Shown piece after piece: positions 11,966 through 23,435 of a DNA stretch of 64,000 nucleotides. The notes under the pieces were generated by a model. The model had not been told where the DNA came from. It saw only the letters and a program-made list of their open reading frames with translations, and searched no databases. The position numbers and the translations under genes are program-made. Origin of the DNA: Symsagittifera roscoffensis (lineage: Eukaryota; Xenacoelomorpha; Acoela; Convolutidae); the NCBI RefSeq assembly GCF_963678635.1, contig NC_087064.1:74614390-74678389 (forward strand), in the 5' to 3' direction. How positions within the stretch are numbered: position 1 is the first letter of the stretch; every line of letters starts with the position of its first letter.

Positions 11966-12722
11966 AACTTCATTTTCTTTCACGTTTTCAGTCATTTCAT
12001 ATCTAGTTTTTACAGGCAGTGCGTATACCAGTTTCCTCCCCCTCTGGATTGTGATTGGTATATCAAGAGTATTCGACAAGACACTGACGCAGAGGCCGCT
12101 CTTGGTTATTGAGAAGGATCTTCCTAAAATAGCAGCACTTTGACTATTTGGATTTGGTACTATACAAACTTGTTTATTGTCACCTACTTCATTATAGTTC
12201 TTCATCCTCAAAATTACTATTGCAGCCTCGTTCGCTCTGAACCTTACCCATTTATTCAAGAACACTGGAACCTTATTTTCAATCGCGAATATCAAATTGA
12301 CCGGTTTAACTACGTACTTACTTTCCGGGTTTCGAATCCTGAACTTCGCATTGTTAAGATCAATTGTTACATGGAAATTCCTGATAAAATCTCTGCCTAA
12401 AATGAATTGGTCAGACTCATCTAGATTCTACACCACCAGGAAGTTTATCCACAAATTGCGCTCCCCCAGATTTAGGGCTTTTATTGGTGTTTTGACTAGA
12501 ACCCGCAGCGCCCCCCTTGTTTGCTGCTGACAGCCGTTTTCTGGAATCTATCAAGTCATCTTTGTCAAATCCCATCTTTCTCCATGTTTCAATTGGTATT
12601 ACACTCAAGACGGCCCCTGTGCCATTCAATCCTCGCAGTTGGGTCTTCTTCTCGCTTATGTCCAGTACATGTGCAGATACATCTGCTTCCGTTCCCACAT
12701 GCATCGCATCTTCCTCCAGCAT
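11966..12722 (-). pseudogene. Protease region joined directly to RNase H, element B
   Basis: Here the pol frame jumps from the RT thumb to the region just after the protease, skipping the roughly 1 kb that encodes RT in element A. The tetranucleotide AACT at 11966-11969 is shared by both sides of the deletion. In 12417-12722 the protease active site reads NGTGAVLSV instead of the NDTG of element A, so the catalytic Asp is replaced by Gly through one transition. The 11906-12295 frame covers the region following the protease. Confidence 0.85.
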
Positions 12723-12767
12723 GGCACAGTGTCCTATTGATCTCAGTTTGAGTTGCTCTCGACCAAC

Positions 12768-13370
12768 TTAGATCTGACCGGCTAGATCTTCGTCGCATGT
12801 TGTCATCGTCTTTGTATAGATAATAGTTCCATCTATGTTCAACGTGTAACTGCTGTCTATCCTAATCGATTTACCACCACCTCTCGTGAGTAGTGCCGTG
12901 AGTGCTCTAGAAGGAGTTTGTGGGCTGATTGCGCGTAAGTAGTTAGCATACTTGTCAATATGCATTAATGTTTGGTCGCTCGGTTCACTCAGGTTCCTCG
13001 TTACTTCATGACCGCCCACCCTCATTATTGACATAATTCTCGCTCCAATCTTCAGGATACCAAACGGTTTCTCGGTCACCATCTTCAAGGTTTTTCAATT
13101 ACTCCCGCCCGTCAGGTTTTCTCCGGTCTCTGGTTCTGGCCTCGTTATCGAGAGTGTCTAGTTCATCTTTTATCTTTCTATTTCCTGTTTTAACCGTTGC
13201 TCAATTTCTTTGATTGCTAAATCTTGCTTCACTCTGTTGATAGCCTCTGCAGCTGCTTTCTCATAGTTTATCTCTAGTGAACTCATTGTCTCGGCCCCTC
13301 CAGCATCTCTGACTTGCGTCACGGCCTTTACAGTCTTTGTTGATAATTCACCACAGGCTGCCGCTTTCAT
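12768..13370 (-). pseudogene. Gag-protease linker, element B
   Basis: Frames 12768-13088 (KPFGILKIGARIMSI, then VTRNLSEPSDQTLMHIDKYANYL) and 13170-13370 (LEINYEKAAAEAINRVKQDLAIKEIEQRLKQE) match the middle of the gag-protease frame of copy E. The second part is strongly helical. The frame breaks near 13100 and 13170. No enzymatic motif is seen. Confidence 0.7.
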
Positions 13371-13680
13371 TCTCAGCTTGGCTATTCCTGGTGTTTTGCA
13401 CCGCAGCTAGTGCCAACTTGTGTTTTGGGTGACTCTGATTCTTCACTGCTTCCCAAAACATGGGACAGTCCATCATGATGTGTCCCTCTTGATTGTAGAA
13501 AAAATACATTGCGACTGTTTTGATGGTTAAGCCACTGTAAAACTCGTGTTCTTCTTTTTGATTCATGTCTTCTTCGTCAGGTGCATATCCCAAGCTTTTC
13601 ATGCCCTGCTTGTATGTTGTGCAATCCAGTACATGGTGATCCGCCGATCCACAATTCGCACATGACCTTCGCTTATCCAT
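13348..13680 (-). pseudogene. Nucleocapsid zinc-knuckle region, element B
   Basis: The first knuckle is intact (CANCGSADHHVLDC, CX2CX4HX4C). The second aligned position reads YFFYNQEGHIMMDC, so both leading cysteines have become tyrosine, while copy E retains them. These knuckles bind RNA in gag. The frame overlaps the linker frame at its C-terminal end, indicating a frameshift. Confidence 0.8.
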
Positions 13681-13698
13681 GTCATCTCTGGGCTTATA

Positions 13699-14478
13699 CT
13701 ATATTGAACTTTGTTTGAGCCTCCCCCTTGCGTGTTTCTGCTTTCCGAAAACGAAAGTTTCTGTTTCTGGTTTCATTAACATATACTTTGTTGACTTCTG
13801 TCTCATCTCCTCTGGGGTTGGGGCATTATCTTTCCATAGTGTATAATAAGTTGCCAACATCGTTCTCAAGTCGTCACTTTTCACCCAGTCGATAAACTTT
13901 GAAGCAATGCTAAAGTTTCTTCTGTTAGTCGATTCCTCTGGATCGCTTCTTCTCCTCAAGCTCTCAAGATCATCCAGAAATCTATCAATCGATTCGTCAT
14001 CTCTTTGTCTTCTTTTTTCAAATCTCATCATTGCCTGATGACCATTCATGTCTGATCCAAATCGATTCAACAGTACTTCAAAGATTTTATCTGCGGTATC
14101 ACGCTCCTCTTCCTTCTTGGCTACCACGCACGTTAGTGCTGTGCCCTCTAGATTGCCTAATATTGCTGTGCAGGCCTGCCCCTCATCATTCAGGTTGTCT
14201 TGCTTCAGATGTAGTCTCTTTGTTTCAACCCAAGTGTCAATGCAACCGTCTGAATAGTCTTTGAATTCCTTCGGTTTCTTGAAGGCTTTTCTGGATTTAT
14301 TACTTCCTCTGTTACTTGAGTCTTTGTTCCTTGTGGCGAATGCTTCAAGTGTCCTGTTCATCATTTCCCAGATACTCGCCCAAGTCATAGCATCTGGTGG
14401 TACACCCTTGTGTGCACTTGAATCCCCAGGTGTCCTCGTCGAGTTTGAGGCTCCCCCTTTCATAGCAGTTCTGGTCAC
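13699..14478 (-). pseudogene. Gag capsid region, element B
   Basis: 259 codons matching the retrotransposon gag capsid region of copy E, with the shared sequence SDGCIDTW, then NLEGTALTCV, then LLNRFGS, then GHQAMMRFEKRRQR, then IDRFLDDLESLRRRSD, and predicted to be mostly helical. Capsid assembles the virus-like particle. It ends near the KQKHARGRLKQ basic stretch before the knuckle segment, with a frame break at about 13690. Confidence 0.85.
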
Positions 14479-14773
14479 TCCTGACCATATGCTGTAATGG
14501 TGTAGACTCCCGTTTTTTGCGTTGCGGTTCTACAAAATCGACTCTAGTTCCAGGTTGCTTATAGGTCACCGACTTATCTTGGGCTATAGAGTTTCTCAAG
14601 AGTGCATGCAATTTGGATTGTATGGCACAAGAACTTTCTGCTTTGTCCTTGCTCATTGTGTCCATTCTGGTCTCTAGATTCCACATTTTTTCATTCACAG
14701 TATCATTTCGCTTTGTCATTTCCCCCATGTCTTTTTTGACATATTTCTTTCGTTCGTTGTCGGTCGTCTCCAC
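14345..14773 (-). pseudogene. Coiled-coil segment of gag, element B
   Basis: 142 codons that begin with a highly charged helical stretch (ERKKYVKKDMGEM, then NEKMWNLETRMDTM) consistent with a coiled coil, followed by a proline/serine-rich linker. It corresponds in position to the coiled-coil ORF 25412-26242 of copy E, and overlaps the capsid frame in another reading phase. Confidence 0.65.
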
Positions 14774-14892
14774 TTAGTCCGCCATCTGTTGTAGCTTTTC
14801 TTCAGTGGCCCTCGCCAGGACATAGTAGTTATCTAGGTTCTCTTTCTTATTGTGTCGAATTTCTTTTTCAACTACTGGTATTCGTCATCGCT

Positions 14893-15545
14893 TCACTTTA
14901 ACTTTTTGTCTATCTGTTCCAACTTCGTCATCAAGTCTCCCAGCTCAACCGAAGATGCTCCTGACTCTGTCGCCCGCTTCTCTTGGTTGCCCACTGTTTC
15001 CTGTGTGACTTGCTCCTTATCCTGGTTAGTTTCCGTCGTTATCGCGGAGACCGTACCAAAAGTTTTGCTTTTTTCGGTCGCTGCTACCACTTCTTCTTCT
15101 TCTCTCCGTTTCATTCCGACCATCGCCGCGAACATCTCTGTGAACGACGTTCTCTTAGTTTGTGAATCTTCCTGTATCATTTCCGGTGTTAGTGATCTCA
15201 TCTCTATTGCCTATTGACTAGAACTCAATTGTCTTCCTTCCTTGTTCTTCTACATTCGGCATAGGTGTTGATTCCGTCGTCTTTTGCTCCGCTCCATCTA
15301 TGCTATGATCTGATGTCTCGAGATCAGTTTCCTTGACCGGCACATCTGGTTCTTCCGGCAGTTTCTCTTTGGTCTTCTGTTCCTTGGTGCTTCTTGTGTG
15401 GACCATATTCACTGACATTTTTTTCCGCATTACTCTCGGGTTTGTTGGTGTTAGATTCCGCTGCGTTGAGAATTGGTTTTGCTTCAGCCCTACTCTTTTC
15501 CTCTCCATTAGCGACACTTTCGTTTTCTTCATGATTTATATACAA
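14893..15545 (-). pseudogene. 5'-most ORF region of element B
   Basis: Two successive open stretches, 15218-15545 and 14893-15201, encode a charged, low-complexity protein rich in Glu, Lys and Thr. By position this is the counterpart of the acidic N-terminal ORF of copy E, but residue similarity is not evident by eye. A start at 15545 (MYINHEENES) would be the first ATG of the element. No domain is recognised. Confidence 0.5.
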
Positions 15546-15702
15546 TTTTGTTTTATTTACAATTCTAATATGTACAAGTCCCTATTGTAAAACCTAATCT
15601 AAATATAAGAAAAACCCCTAAATTGTTCTTAAAAACTGGTCAAGACTGACGCGCGAGGAATTTAGAAACCTCAAGTCAAGTGTTGGAATCTTCGCTTTAG
15701 TG

Positions 15703-16615
15703 TTGGGATACTTCAGTAAAGTCTTGGGACCCTTCGAGAATTCTTGTGACCCTTCGAGAAAATTTTGGGACCGTTCGAGAAAGTCTTGGGACCTTTCGCT
15801 CAAGTGTTGGGACCCTTCGCTCAAGTGTTGGGACCCTTCACTCAAGTGTTGGGACCCATCGGTGAAGTCTTGGTACCCTTCGAGAAAGTCTTGGGACCCT
15901 TCCCTCAAGTGTTGGGACCCTTCGCTCAAGTGTTGGGACTTTTCGCTCAAGTGTTGGGACCCTTCGGTGAAGTCTTGGGACCCTTGAAGAAATTTTGGGA
16001 CCGTTCGAGAAAGTCTTGGGACCTTTCGCTCAAGTGTTGGGACCCTTCGCTCAAGTGTTGGGACCCTTCACTCAAGTGTTGGGACCCATCGGTGAAGTCT
16101 TGGTACCCTTCGAGAAAGTCTTGGGACCCTTCCCTCAAGTGTTGGGACCCTTCGCTCAAGTGTTGGGACTTTTCGCTCAAGTGTTGGGACCCTTCGGTGA
16201 AGTCTTGGGACCCTTGAAGAAAGTCTTGGCACCCTCCGAGAAAGTCTTGGGACCCTTCGATCAAGTGTTGGGACCATTCGCTCAAGTGTTGGGACCCTTC
16301 ACTCAAGTGTTGGGACCCATCAGTGAAGTCTTGGGACCCTTCGAGAAAGTATTGGGTCCTTTGCTCAAGTGTTGAAACCATCGAGAAAGTCTTGGGACCC
16401 TTCGCTCAAGTGTTGGGACCCTTCGGTGAAGTCTTGGGACCCTTCAAGAAAGTCTTGGGACCCTTCGAGAAAGTCTTGGGACCCTTCGGTGAGGTCTTGG
16501 GACCCTTCGAGAAAGTCTTGGAACCCTTCGAAAAAGTCTTGGGATCCTTCGATAAAGTGTTGGGACCCTTCGATAAAGTGTTGGGGCCCTTTGCTCACGT
16601 GTTGGTACCCTTAGA
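15703..16615. repeat. 21-bp minisatellite, locus 1
   Basis: About 43 tandem units of a 21-bp monomer close to ttgggacccttcgctcaagtg, with variants at the positions after the ttc. Because 21 is a multiple of three, both strands stay open for long stretches: heptapeptides of type LSEGSQH on the minus strand and QVLGPFA on the plus strand. A higher-order block of about 230 bp (15761-15990) is repeated directly at 15991-16220. I see no sign that the repeat is translated. Confidence 0.95.
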
Positions 16616-19600
16616 TCACTATACCAGGACTGAAGTATTGGGACCCTTAGATCACTATCCCAGGACTGCCACAAAGACTCTTGTACTGTTTCCACTGCTG
16701 TAGCTCTCCCGGTACCACTTCCGGAGCTTCGCCTGAAGAACTTCCCTGCCCTTAGCTCGAGTGTTGGGATGTCCAATCCACTATCCCAGTACCACCTCTA
16801 AAACTCTTGTGAAAATTTCCCAAAACCCAATCCTGTTTACCAAATTTTTCTGAATCCTCTTAAAATTAACATTGTTTCCTGGATCGAATGCAAGTCGAAA
16901 TACGACTTTTTTTACCTTGTTTCATGAATGCTGTTTCCTTAAAATTCAGTAAAAGTTAGGCCCATAAACAGTAAAAATCAAATGAAAAAAGCAATGAAAA
17001 CAAGAAAAATGAGTATACCTAAAATGCCATTGCGACAATGCTTGTCTTTCGTAAAAAAAATGCCTGGTACCTGACTGTCACCCGTTTTTCCTCCCCCTAC
17101 TAGCAGTCTTATGGGTTTTTCGCCTTTTGCGTTCCAAAAACTGTCTATTTCTGATCCCCCCACCCGATCCGGCCAGGTTACCTACCTTAATTCGAGTTTA
17201 CTATCGAGTAGCTTCGCGTTGCTACTCTTGTTTTGAGTCTGTAACTAGGTTGCTCTAATGTAACTAAATCGACGATATCGATTGTTTAGTTACTGTAAGA
17301 AAGCCCCCCTTTTTACAATTTTCAACCACAAACCTCTATCTTAACCAGCCCTCCTGCTAACCTCCCCCCTATCTAGCCCCCCACTTAAGCCGAAAATTAC
17401 CCTAAGCGCGATGGGTGCTAAACCTCTCGAGTGAAAGTCTGTAGAACCTGTTTCCGGGCTCTGCTCAACCAAAACCGTTTCCTCAAAACGGTGTGGACTC
17501 GCTTATTCACTTTTACACTTATCTCCTAAAGTATAAAGTGGTTTTTAACGATACCCATTTGACCAGGTGGGACACCCTTGTAATTCCTTCTCATTGCTGT
17601 GCTGCTTTGATCACGCTTCTGGTAGTCTCTTCCCAGTCGCGTGTCCTCTGTCTCTCAGGTCCCAGTTATGAAAATTACTTTCCCCTTGCCTGGTCACCTG
17701 TTCCAGTCAAGTCTCCCAGTGGTCTGCTGAGGATGCAAGGCTATCTGAAAACCCTTTCAACGCCCCGAACTCGGGCATCTGCTGAAAATTTGCTATTTTG
17801 ATCAAAACGATCGCTCCTATTGAAAACAGTATGAGTATATTTTTTCAATTAATATAAAAGTTTGATCCAACTAGTCTGGAAATCAAAGCAACTGTCTTTT
17901 TTTATGATTTTTTTTACTGTTTTTGTTCCTATTTCTAATCTCTTTCGTTTTCTGTTTCGCTTATTGTCTTTTATTCGTTTTGTGTCCCCCTAGTGTCCCC
18001 CTTGATCGGTTTGCTAGGCCTCGTTTCGGAGAGCGTTTACCAAGAAATTTTCTCGAGTTTTCTTAAAAAGCTATCAAGGTACGACCCGAAGGCTTACACG
18101 TTCCCACCGAACCGTACCACCGGTACTCTAGAATGGGCATGTAGCCCGGAGCTGTGTCAAGTGGTTTCGACTCCGTAGTCATGATGTCGTAAAAACACTA
18201 TGTAAGAGTCGACTACTTATGTCACATATGAGGTTAAGAAAAACAGGCCCTATAACCATATCCACCTCCCCAGTCAAGGCTTTCTCTCTCTCTCTCAACG
18301 ATTGCGCTTCTTTCTGAACTCTGTCGAGAAAAAGACAGGTCTACTCGTACCGTGTTACAGCTTAAACGCTACTACCAAAATACCCCCACTCTAGAAATAA
18401 GAATGCCCCCATGCTCAGATCTCGAAATACCTAAAACACGCGAACGCCGTTAAAAACAGGGTCGGAATCTAACGTATACAAAAAAACACACTCAAGAATT
18501 TTAAATTGGGCACTTACATACCGACACGTCCTCTAAAATCGAGTTACTAAAATGTAGAGCAACTCTAGAATTGATTTAGGGTAATTAAGAATAATTCAAG
18601 AAGTTTGAAAGGAGTAAGTTTCAATTCAAGCAATTAGTTTTCTGTCTGGACCATTGGGCAGCTTCAGTTGTCCAACTTTTCACTCAAGGTTCGCTCTGGT
18701 CCACTCGAACGCTCCATCTATATGTTCTCCGTCACTCCTGATTCTCTGCCAGGAACAAGACAGCTCTATTCTCGTTTAAATTACAGTAAAATTGCGAAAA
18801 GCAATTTTACTCCACTAATTTTTAGCTACTTTCCCGCAATTATTTCTCGATTCTTCTGATTGATTTATTTTTTTGCATCTTTAGTGGTCGCGAGAAACTT
18901 GAGCATGACAGACTCAAATCGAAATTTTGAAAAATTATTTTCTCCCCAAAAGCAAGATTGAACGTTCAGCTCAAGGTCTAACTTCCAAATATGACTGACT
19001 GGCACAATAAGGTCCCCATCATCTTCAAAATGATCAAACTTTATAAAAGTTATATACAAATCCGATATAACATAAGTCGAAGCCTATTGAGCCAAAAACA
19101 GAAGAAAAAAATTAGATTTTAATAAATCGAGTTGTTAAAATTATAATGTAACAGTCGTTTGCTTACGTCACATATGAGGTTAAGAGAAATCGGCTTAAAA
19201 ACCATTGTCTCGAGGGACAGGGACACAACCTCTTGTGTTTTTGCACCTCATTCTGTCAGAGCCAATACGGTTCGGTTAAAATACTGGACTTCAAGATCGT
19301 GTTACGGCTTTGTAACATTCACACAGACATTACACAGCGACGGCTCGTAGAATAAATACCTATTGGCAATTGGTTGACGTCAGTTACCTTGATCCTACTC
19401 ATTTTTAACCGTGTTGACCTACTCAGTTGCTTTTCTGGTCTGCTAAGAGCTAAGTATTGTGTTATCACTTTTAAGCCATCAGCCAAACGAATTTTGATCA
19501 GCTTTCATTTACACGCAAAAAAAACACATAACTGGTTCTCGTATCTTCAGACAATGTGTTTACTATTAAGAACACGACTAAAAACCACAATTTAAAACAA

Positions 19601-20754
19601 ATTTAGTGACAGTTATATACTAAATCCATTAGAGATGGATTGACTCTTTCTTCGACTCTAACTGCTCATGCTCTGAAGCACCAAATTAAAATTAGAATAA
19701 ATTAAATACGTACAGAGCTTTACAGCGGCTAAAATGTACCGTCAATGTCTATAAAAAAATATCTCGGCACCGGGCGCCCAATTCCGTACTCTCCCGGAGA
19801 TAACGTCGTTATCTGTCTGATTTCGTTGCACCGGACGGTTCAGATCCGTCCGAATGTCCCACTGGACCTTCCGCTACCACGATCTTCTTCCGATAAGCAC
19901 CTTATCGTGACATGATGTCACGCTAAGAGGCTTTTTTTCTCTTCTTCTTTCTGAATAACTTTCGTCTTACGGTTCGGTTGTTATTTTCGTTGATGTGTTT
20001 TTTGTTTAAATTTGGTCCAAATCGCCAGGGGAATGTCACATTGGAAGGCCACTACCAAAAAACCCTCTTTCTAGAAAGAAGAACAACCCCATGGCCAGGT
20101 CTCTAAACACCTAAAACACGCGAACGTCGTTAAAAACAGGGATTGAAACTCGATTATACCATAAGCTTTTAATAGACAGTGGACCTTTGATCCAATTCAG
20201 ATGGATCAACGTAAGACCCGCCTCATCTCAACAATATTGTGTAAAATACACCCGAGAAATTAAACTCGATACTCACATATTGACACGACTCTAGAATCAA
20301 GTAGATACTATAACTAAAAAAAGCCCTAGAATTTTGAGGAAATAACTAGTTTAAATTCAAGTAATTTTATTGTCTAGACCATCGGGTCGCTTCACCCGTG
20401 GATCTTGGTTCTCTTCTTTCCAGTAATGACACTCTCGTAGGAATTCTCGGTGAAATCTGTCGAGAACAATACAGCTCTACCCGGTTGAGTTATCACAGTG
20501 AAATTGCGAATAGCAGTTTTATCTCAGAATTTTTTGTCAGCTTTCACGCAATTATAACTCGAATCTTTTGATTTTATTGAGTTTCTATTTCAGTTGCTGC
20601 AATAAAATTGAGCATGACATGGCCAATTCAAGTTTTTCATAAAATTACTGTTTCCCCCAAAATCAAGATAAAACTTCAGAATATGACAGACTGGCACATA
20701 AGCCCCAGACTCAAGATCAATGTCCTCATCGCGCAACGTCTTCATGTCAGCGAG
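16616..20754. repeat. Non-coding repeat block s1, copy 1
   Basis: Non-coding sequence continuing from the minisatellite. Together with it (15703-20754) it matches 43894-48834 almost base for base, apart from small indels. Internally it contains diverged direct repeats: 18360-18960 resembles 20040-20800, and 18200-18245 resembles 19150-19195. A long block at 19140-20080 is an inverted match to s2. Small frames in it, for example 17493-17801 and 17993-18178, show no coding signature. I recognise no gene. Confidence 0.85.
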
Positions 20755-21637
20755 TGTGCCATTCTGCCAGACTGGCACAGCACAACCTTCCGGCGACGTA
20801 AAAAATAACGACTAAAGGCCTTATTGACGAAAAAGTATCGCGAAGGAGGGTCGGAATATTCTAGAATTTTTATTTTTAAAATTTCGATTGGAAGAGGAAT
20901 ATTTCTCAGAAATACGAAAAACGGCCATTTTGACTGAAAAAGTGACGAAAATAAGAACAACGACAGATATTGTGAAAAACAGTCGTACCAGAGACGGAAA
21001 ACACGAAGCCTCTTATCGTGGCAACAACGCATGATAAGACACTTGTTAACAGATATTGGTGGAGAAGGAGGCTTCAGTGGGGGAAGAAATATACCACGGA
21101 ACCCTCCCGGGACACGAATTATAAGAGATAAGAGCGTTATCTCAGGAATATTACGGGAGCGGAAGCTTGGTCCCCCAAAGACTGTTTATGTTAAGGGACT
21201 GTATAAACTAACTTTATAGCTGCTGGAATGTCATAGATCTCTTAATTAACACCGTTATTGTTTGATATTTCAGAACATGAGTAGCTAGAAAAAGGAAAGG
21301 GTCAATCCATCTCCAATGGATTTAATATAGAACTGTCTCACAAAAACATGTTAAAATAGGTTGTTCGAGCCGTGTTTTTAATGACAATCACGTAGTCTGA
21401 GGATCCGAGACTCAGCTATGTGGTTGTGTTCGCATATAAACGAAAGCTGATCAAAAGTCGTTTGACTGATGGCCTAAAAATGGTAACTTTTTACTTTGCC
21501 CTAAACAGACCAGAAAATCAACTGGGAAGGTCGAGACGGTGAAAAACGAGTAGGATTAAGGTAACTGACGCCTGCCAGTCGTTAATAGGTACTTTTTCTA
21601 CGCTCCGTCGCTGTGTAGTATTTGGGCGAATGTTACA
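19140..21637. repeat. Diverged inverted repeat inside the s1-s2 block
   Basis: The left arm (about 19140-20080) and the right arm (about 20760-21637) are inverted relatives, clearest between 19310-19640 and 21290-21637, where features such as tacacagcgacgg, the cctactcgt block and gatcagctttc recur in reverse complement. The arms contain short palindromes such as gataacgtcgttatc near 19799 and cgtgacatgatgtcacg near 19906. A transposon with long terminal inverted repeats is one possible origin. Confidence 0.7.
20755..21637. repeat. Non-coding repeat block s2, copy 1
   Basis: An 883-bp block almost identical to 42404-43286. In this locus it follows s1 directly, whereas at the second locus s2 precedes s1 and is separated from it by a 609-bp segment. 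It starts tgtgccattctgccag and ends gcgaatgttaca in both copies. No coding signature is seen. Confidence 0.9.
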
Positions 21638-21786
21638 TAGACGTTTTTATGGCGCTCCTGGGTGGGCCTGTCAAAGGCATGAAACCATCATGATCAGCAG
21701 GCGTTTCAGCGACGAACCCTCCGCTCCGGGCGTATGCCCGAGTTAGAGGCCTTAATGACCGTTATTGTACTGGGGGGAAGGTGCGT

Positions 21787-22932
21787 ACCCTCCGTCCAGT
21801 GCTATTTAGCTTTTTAACTTAGTTAACACCGAAAATTCCGGGGGCCGGAGGGTTAGGTGGGAAATCTAGAGCCCGCTTGTCCTGAGGTCCCAGGACCAAA
21901 AACAATTAAAGAGAAAGCGTAAAACCAAACAAAAATAGTGTATAACCAAGAAAAAGCCAAAAATAAATTTATTTGAAAACAAAAAAGTACAAAAAACAGT
22001 AAAAAATCCAAAGAAGACCAAAAACAGTAAAAAACATAAAGTGACAGTTTATATGTTATTTCCGGACGAGATGTGATCTGACCTTCCTATTTGTTGTTGT
22101 TTCAGATTGATTTATATCGTTTCTGATAGAAAGATTGTGTGTTTTGGTGAAGGGTTGGATACCCTCCCTCGAGTGTAATTTGAGTGTGTAAGCACGTTAA
22201 TGGTGATTTTGCCGGTGGCCGGAGGGTAGAGTGGCAAGCTGATCAACGTGTTCCACACTCAACAGGGACATCATCAAGGACAACATCCGCAACGACTGTT
22301 GGGTATCGTTGAAGCAATTTTAGTATCGTTCGGGTACTATTTCGTTAAAACTTAAGTGGTGGGGGGCACGATTGGCGCGGTCCGATTGTACCCTCCATCG
22401 ACTACAAATTTCTGAGTTAAGGGTCTTAATTCGGGTATTTTGGTGCAAGGGAGGGTATAGTACTATTCATTAACGACTACTAATAGGTTATTATCCTTAT
22501 TACATATTACTTATCTCCTGAATTAGAAAAAAAAACACCCAATTCTGTCGAAAATCATCGATTTTCGATCAAACTGTAGACCCCCAAATTTTCGGATATC
22601 AGAGCTTTTCCGATAGGCAAAAAGCTTTTGTATAGAGAGTAGCTACGTAGTTCGATCCCCTTCACTAGAGAAACCGCGTGCGCAAAGACTCAGTAGAAGT
22701 TAGAAAAACGGAAATTTTTCGATCAAAATTTTGATAATTTTCTGTATTTTGTCAATCTGTTTTGGGGATCGAGTTTTTCGAGTTTTTAGAGTTAGATCAA
22801 TAAAATTTTTTGCGTTAGGAGCGTGCCAGCATAACGTGCTCGGTTACTAGAGAAATTTTTGGGTAACCCTCCGAGTAGCTCCGTGGATAGAGCTAACGAC
22901 TTAAGGTTTGGAAAAGGAAGGAATCGGAGGGT
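21787..22932. repeat. Four stem-bounded units of exactly 67 bp
   Basis: Units at 21787-21853, 22161-22227, 22390-22456 and 22866-22932 each begin accctcc and end with its exact complement ggagggt, with 53 bases between. The first three share further internal positions (a gttaa or cttaa near the middle, then an attttg-like stretch). In the fourth the stem extends to nine base pairs and encloses a perfect hairpin tagctc/gagcta around cgtggata, which resembles a tRNA D-arm with its A box. The T-arm is not tRNA-like, so I do not call tRNA genes. Confidence 0.75.
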
Positions 22933-23435
22933 CCAAATTTGATAGTTTTTGGCCAAATTTTTGTTTCTAAACCAATTTTGGTCCGGTTTTTTGCATTATT
23001 CCAGTGCCGTACAGGGCTACTACGCTCATTTCAAGTATTTTTAGGCACTTTCGACCGGAATTGCGGAAAAAGTCTTTCAGAACCTATACAGGTGGTGAAA
23101 AAGGCCATTTTGACGAACGCGTTTTTGGCGATCTCTCAAAGACTAGTTATCCGATCGGGATAATTTTGGGACCATAAGTCGACGTTTTTGACCACTTTTC
23201 CGAATCGCAACCGTTTTTGGGATTGATTATTTCGGAAAAGAAAAACTTTTCAGAATTTGTTGGTTCGGAGGGTCCAAATCACGAGGAACCCTCCGAGCGG
23301 CATAAGATTTTGATAAAATCACCTTTTATCCTACTGGGAAGGTTGACCGAGTCAGCCAACCTAGTTTTAAGCCAGGTAGACCGCTCTCAGAGGCTTTACT
23401 GCGGTGATATAACCCTTTTTCTTGATTTTGGGGGA

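Larger units (their letters stand above)
9089..15560 (-). mobile_element. Ty3/Gypsy-type retroelement copy B, decayed, RT deleted
   Basis: Minus-strand order: N-terminal ORF, coiled-coil segment, gag capsid, two knuckles, protease, (RT missing), RNase H, linker, integrase, then a truncated integrase tail fused to element A. It is nearly identical to A where they overlap, so A and B look like products of one element family locally duplicated. The 5' end lies about 140 bp from the minisatellite at 15703. Frameshifts occur throughout and no LTR is visible. Confidence 0.88.

Noticed and set aside
15703-16615. Possible CRISPR array
   Set aside because: The units are contiguous without unique spacers and the context is eukaryotic mobile DNA.
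15618-16776. Long heptapeptide-repeat frames on both strands over the minisatellite
   Set aside because: They follow from a 21-bp unit without stops; both strands are equally open and neither shows a start region or a conserved unique part.
17993-18178. 61-codon frame conserved at 45964-46149
   Set aside because: It lies in a repeat block that is near-identical throughout; the substitutions do not favour synonymous positions and there is no domain.
21650-21760. Hammerhead-type ribozyme core
   Set aside because: A ctgat word and a cgggc/gcccg hairpin are present, but the invariant core order is not.
22866-22932. tRNA gene at the fourth 67-bp unit
   Set aside because: The closing stem and a D-arm-like hairpin fit, but there is no acceptable anticodon stem or T-arm.
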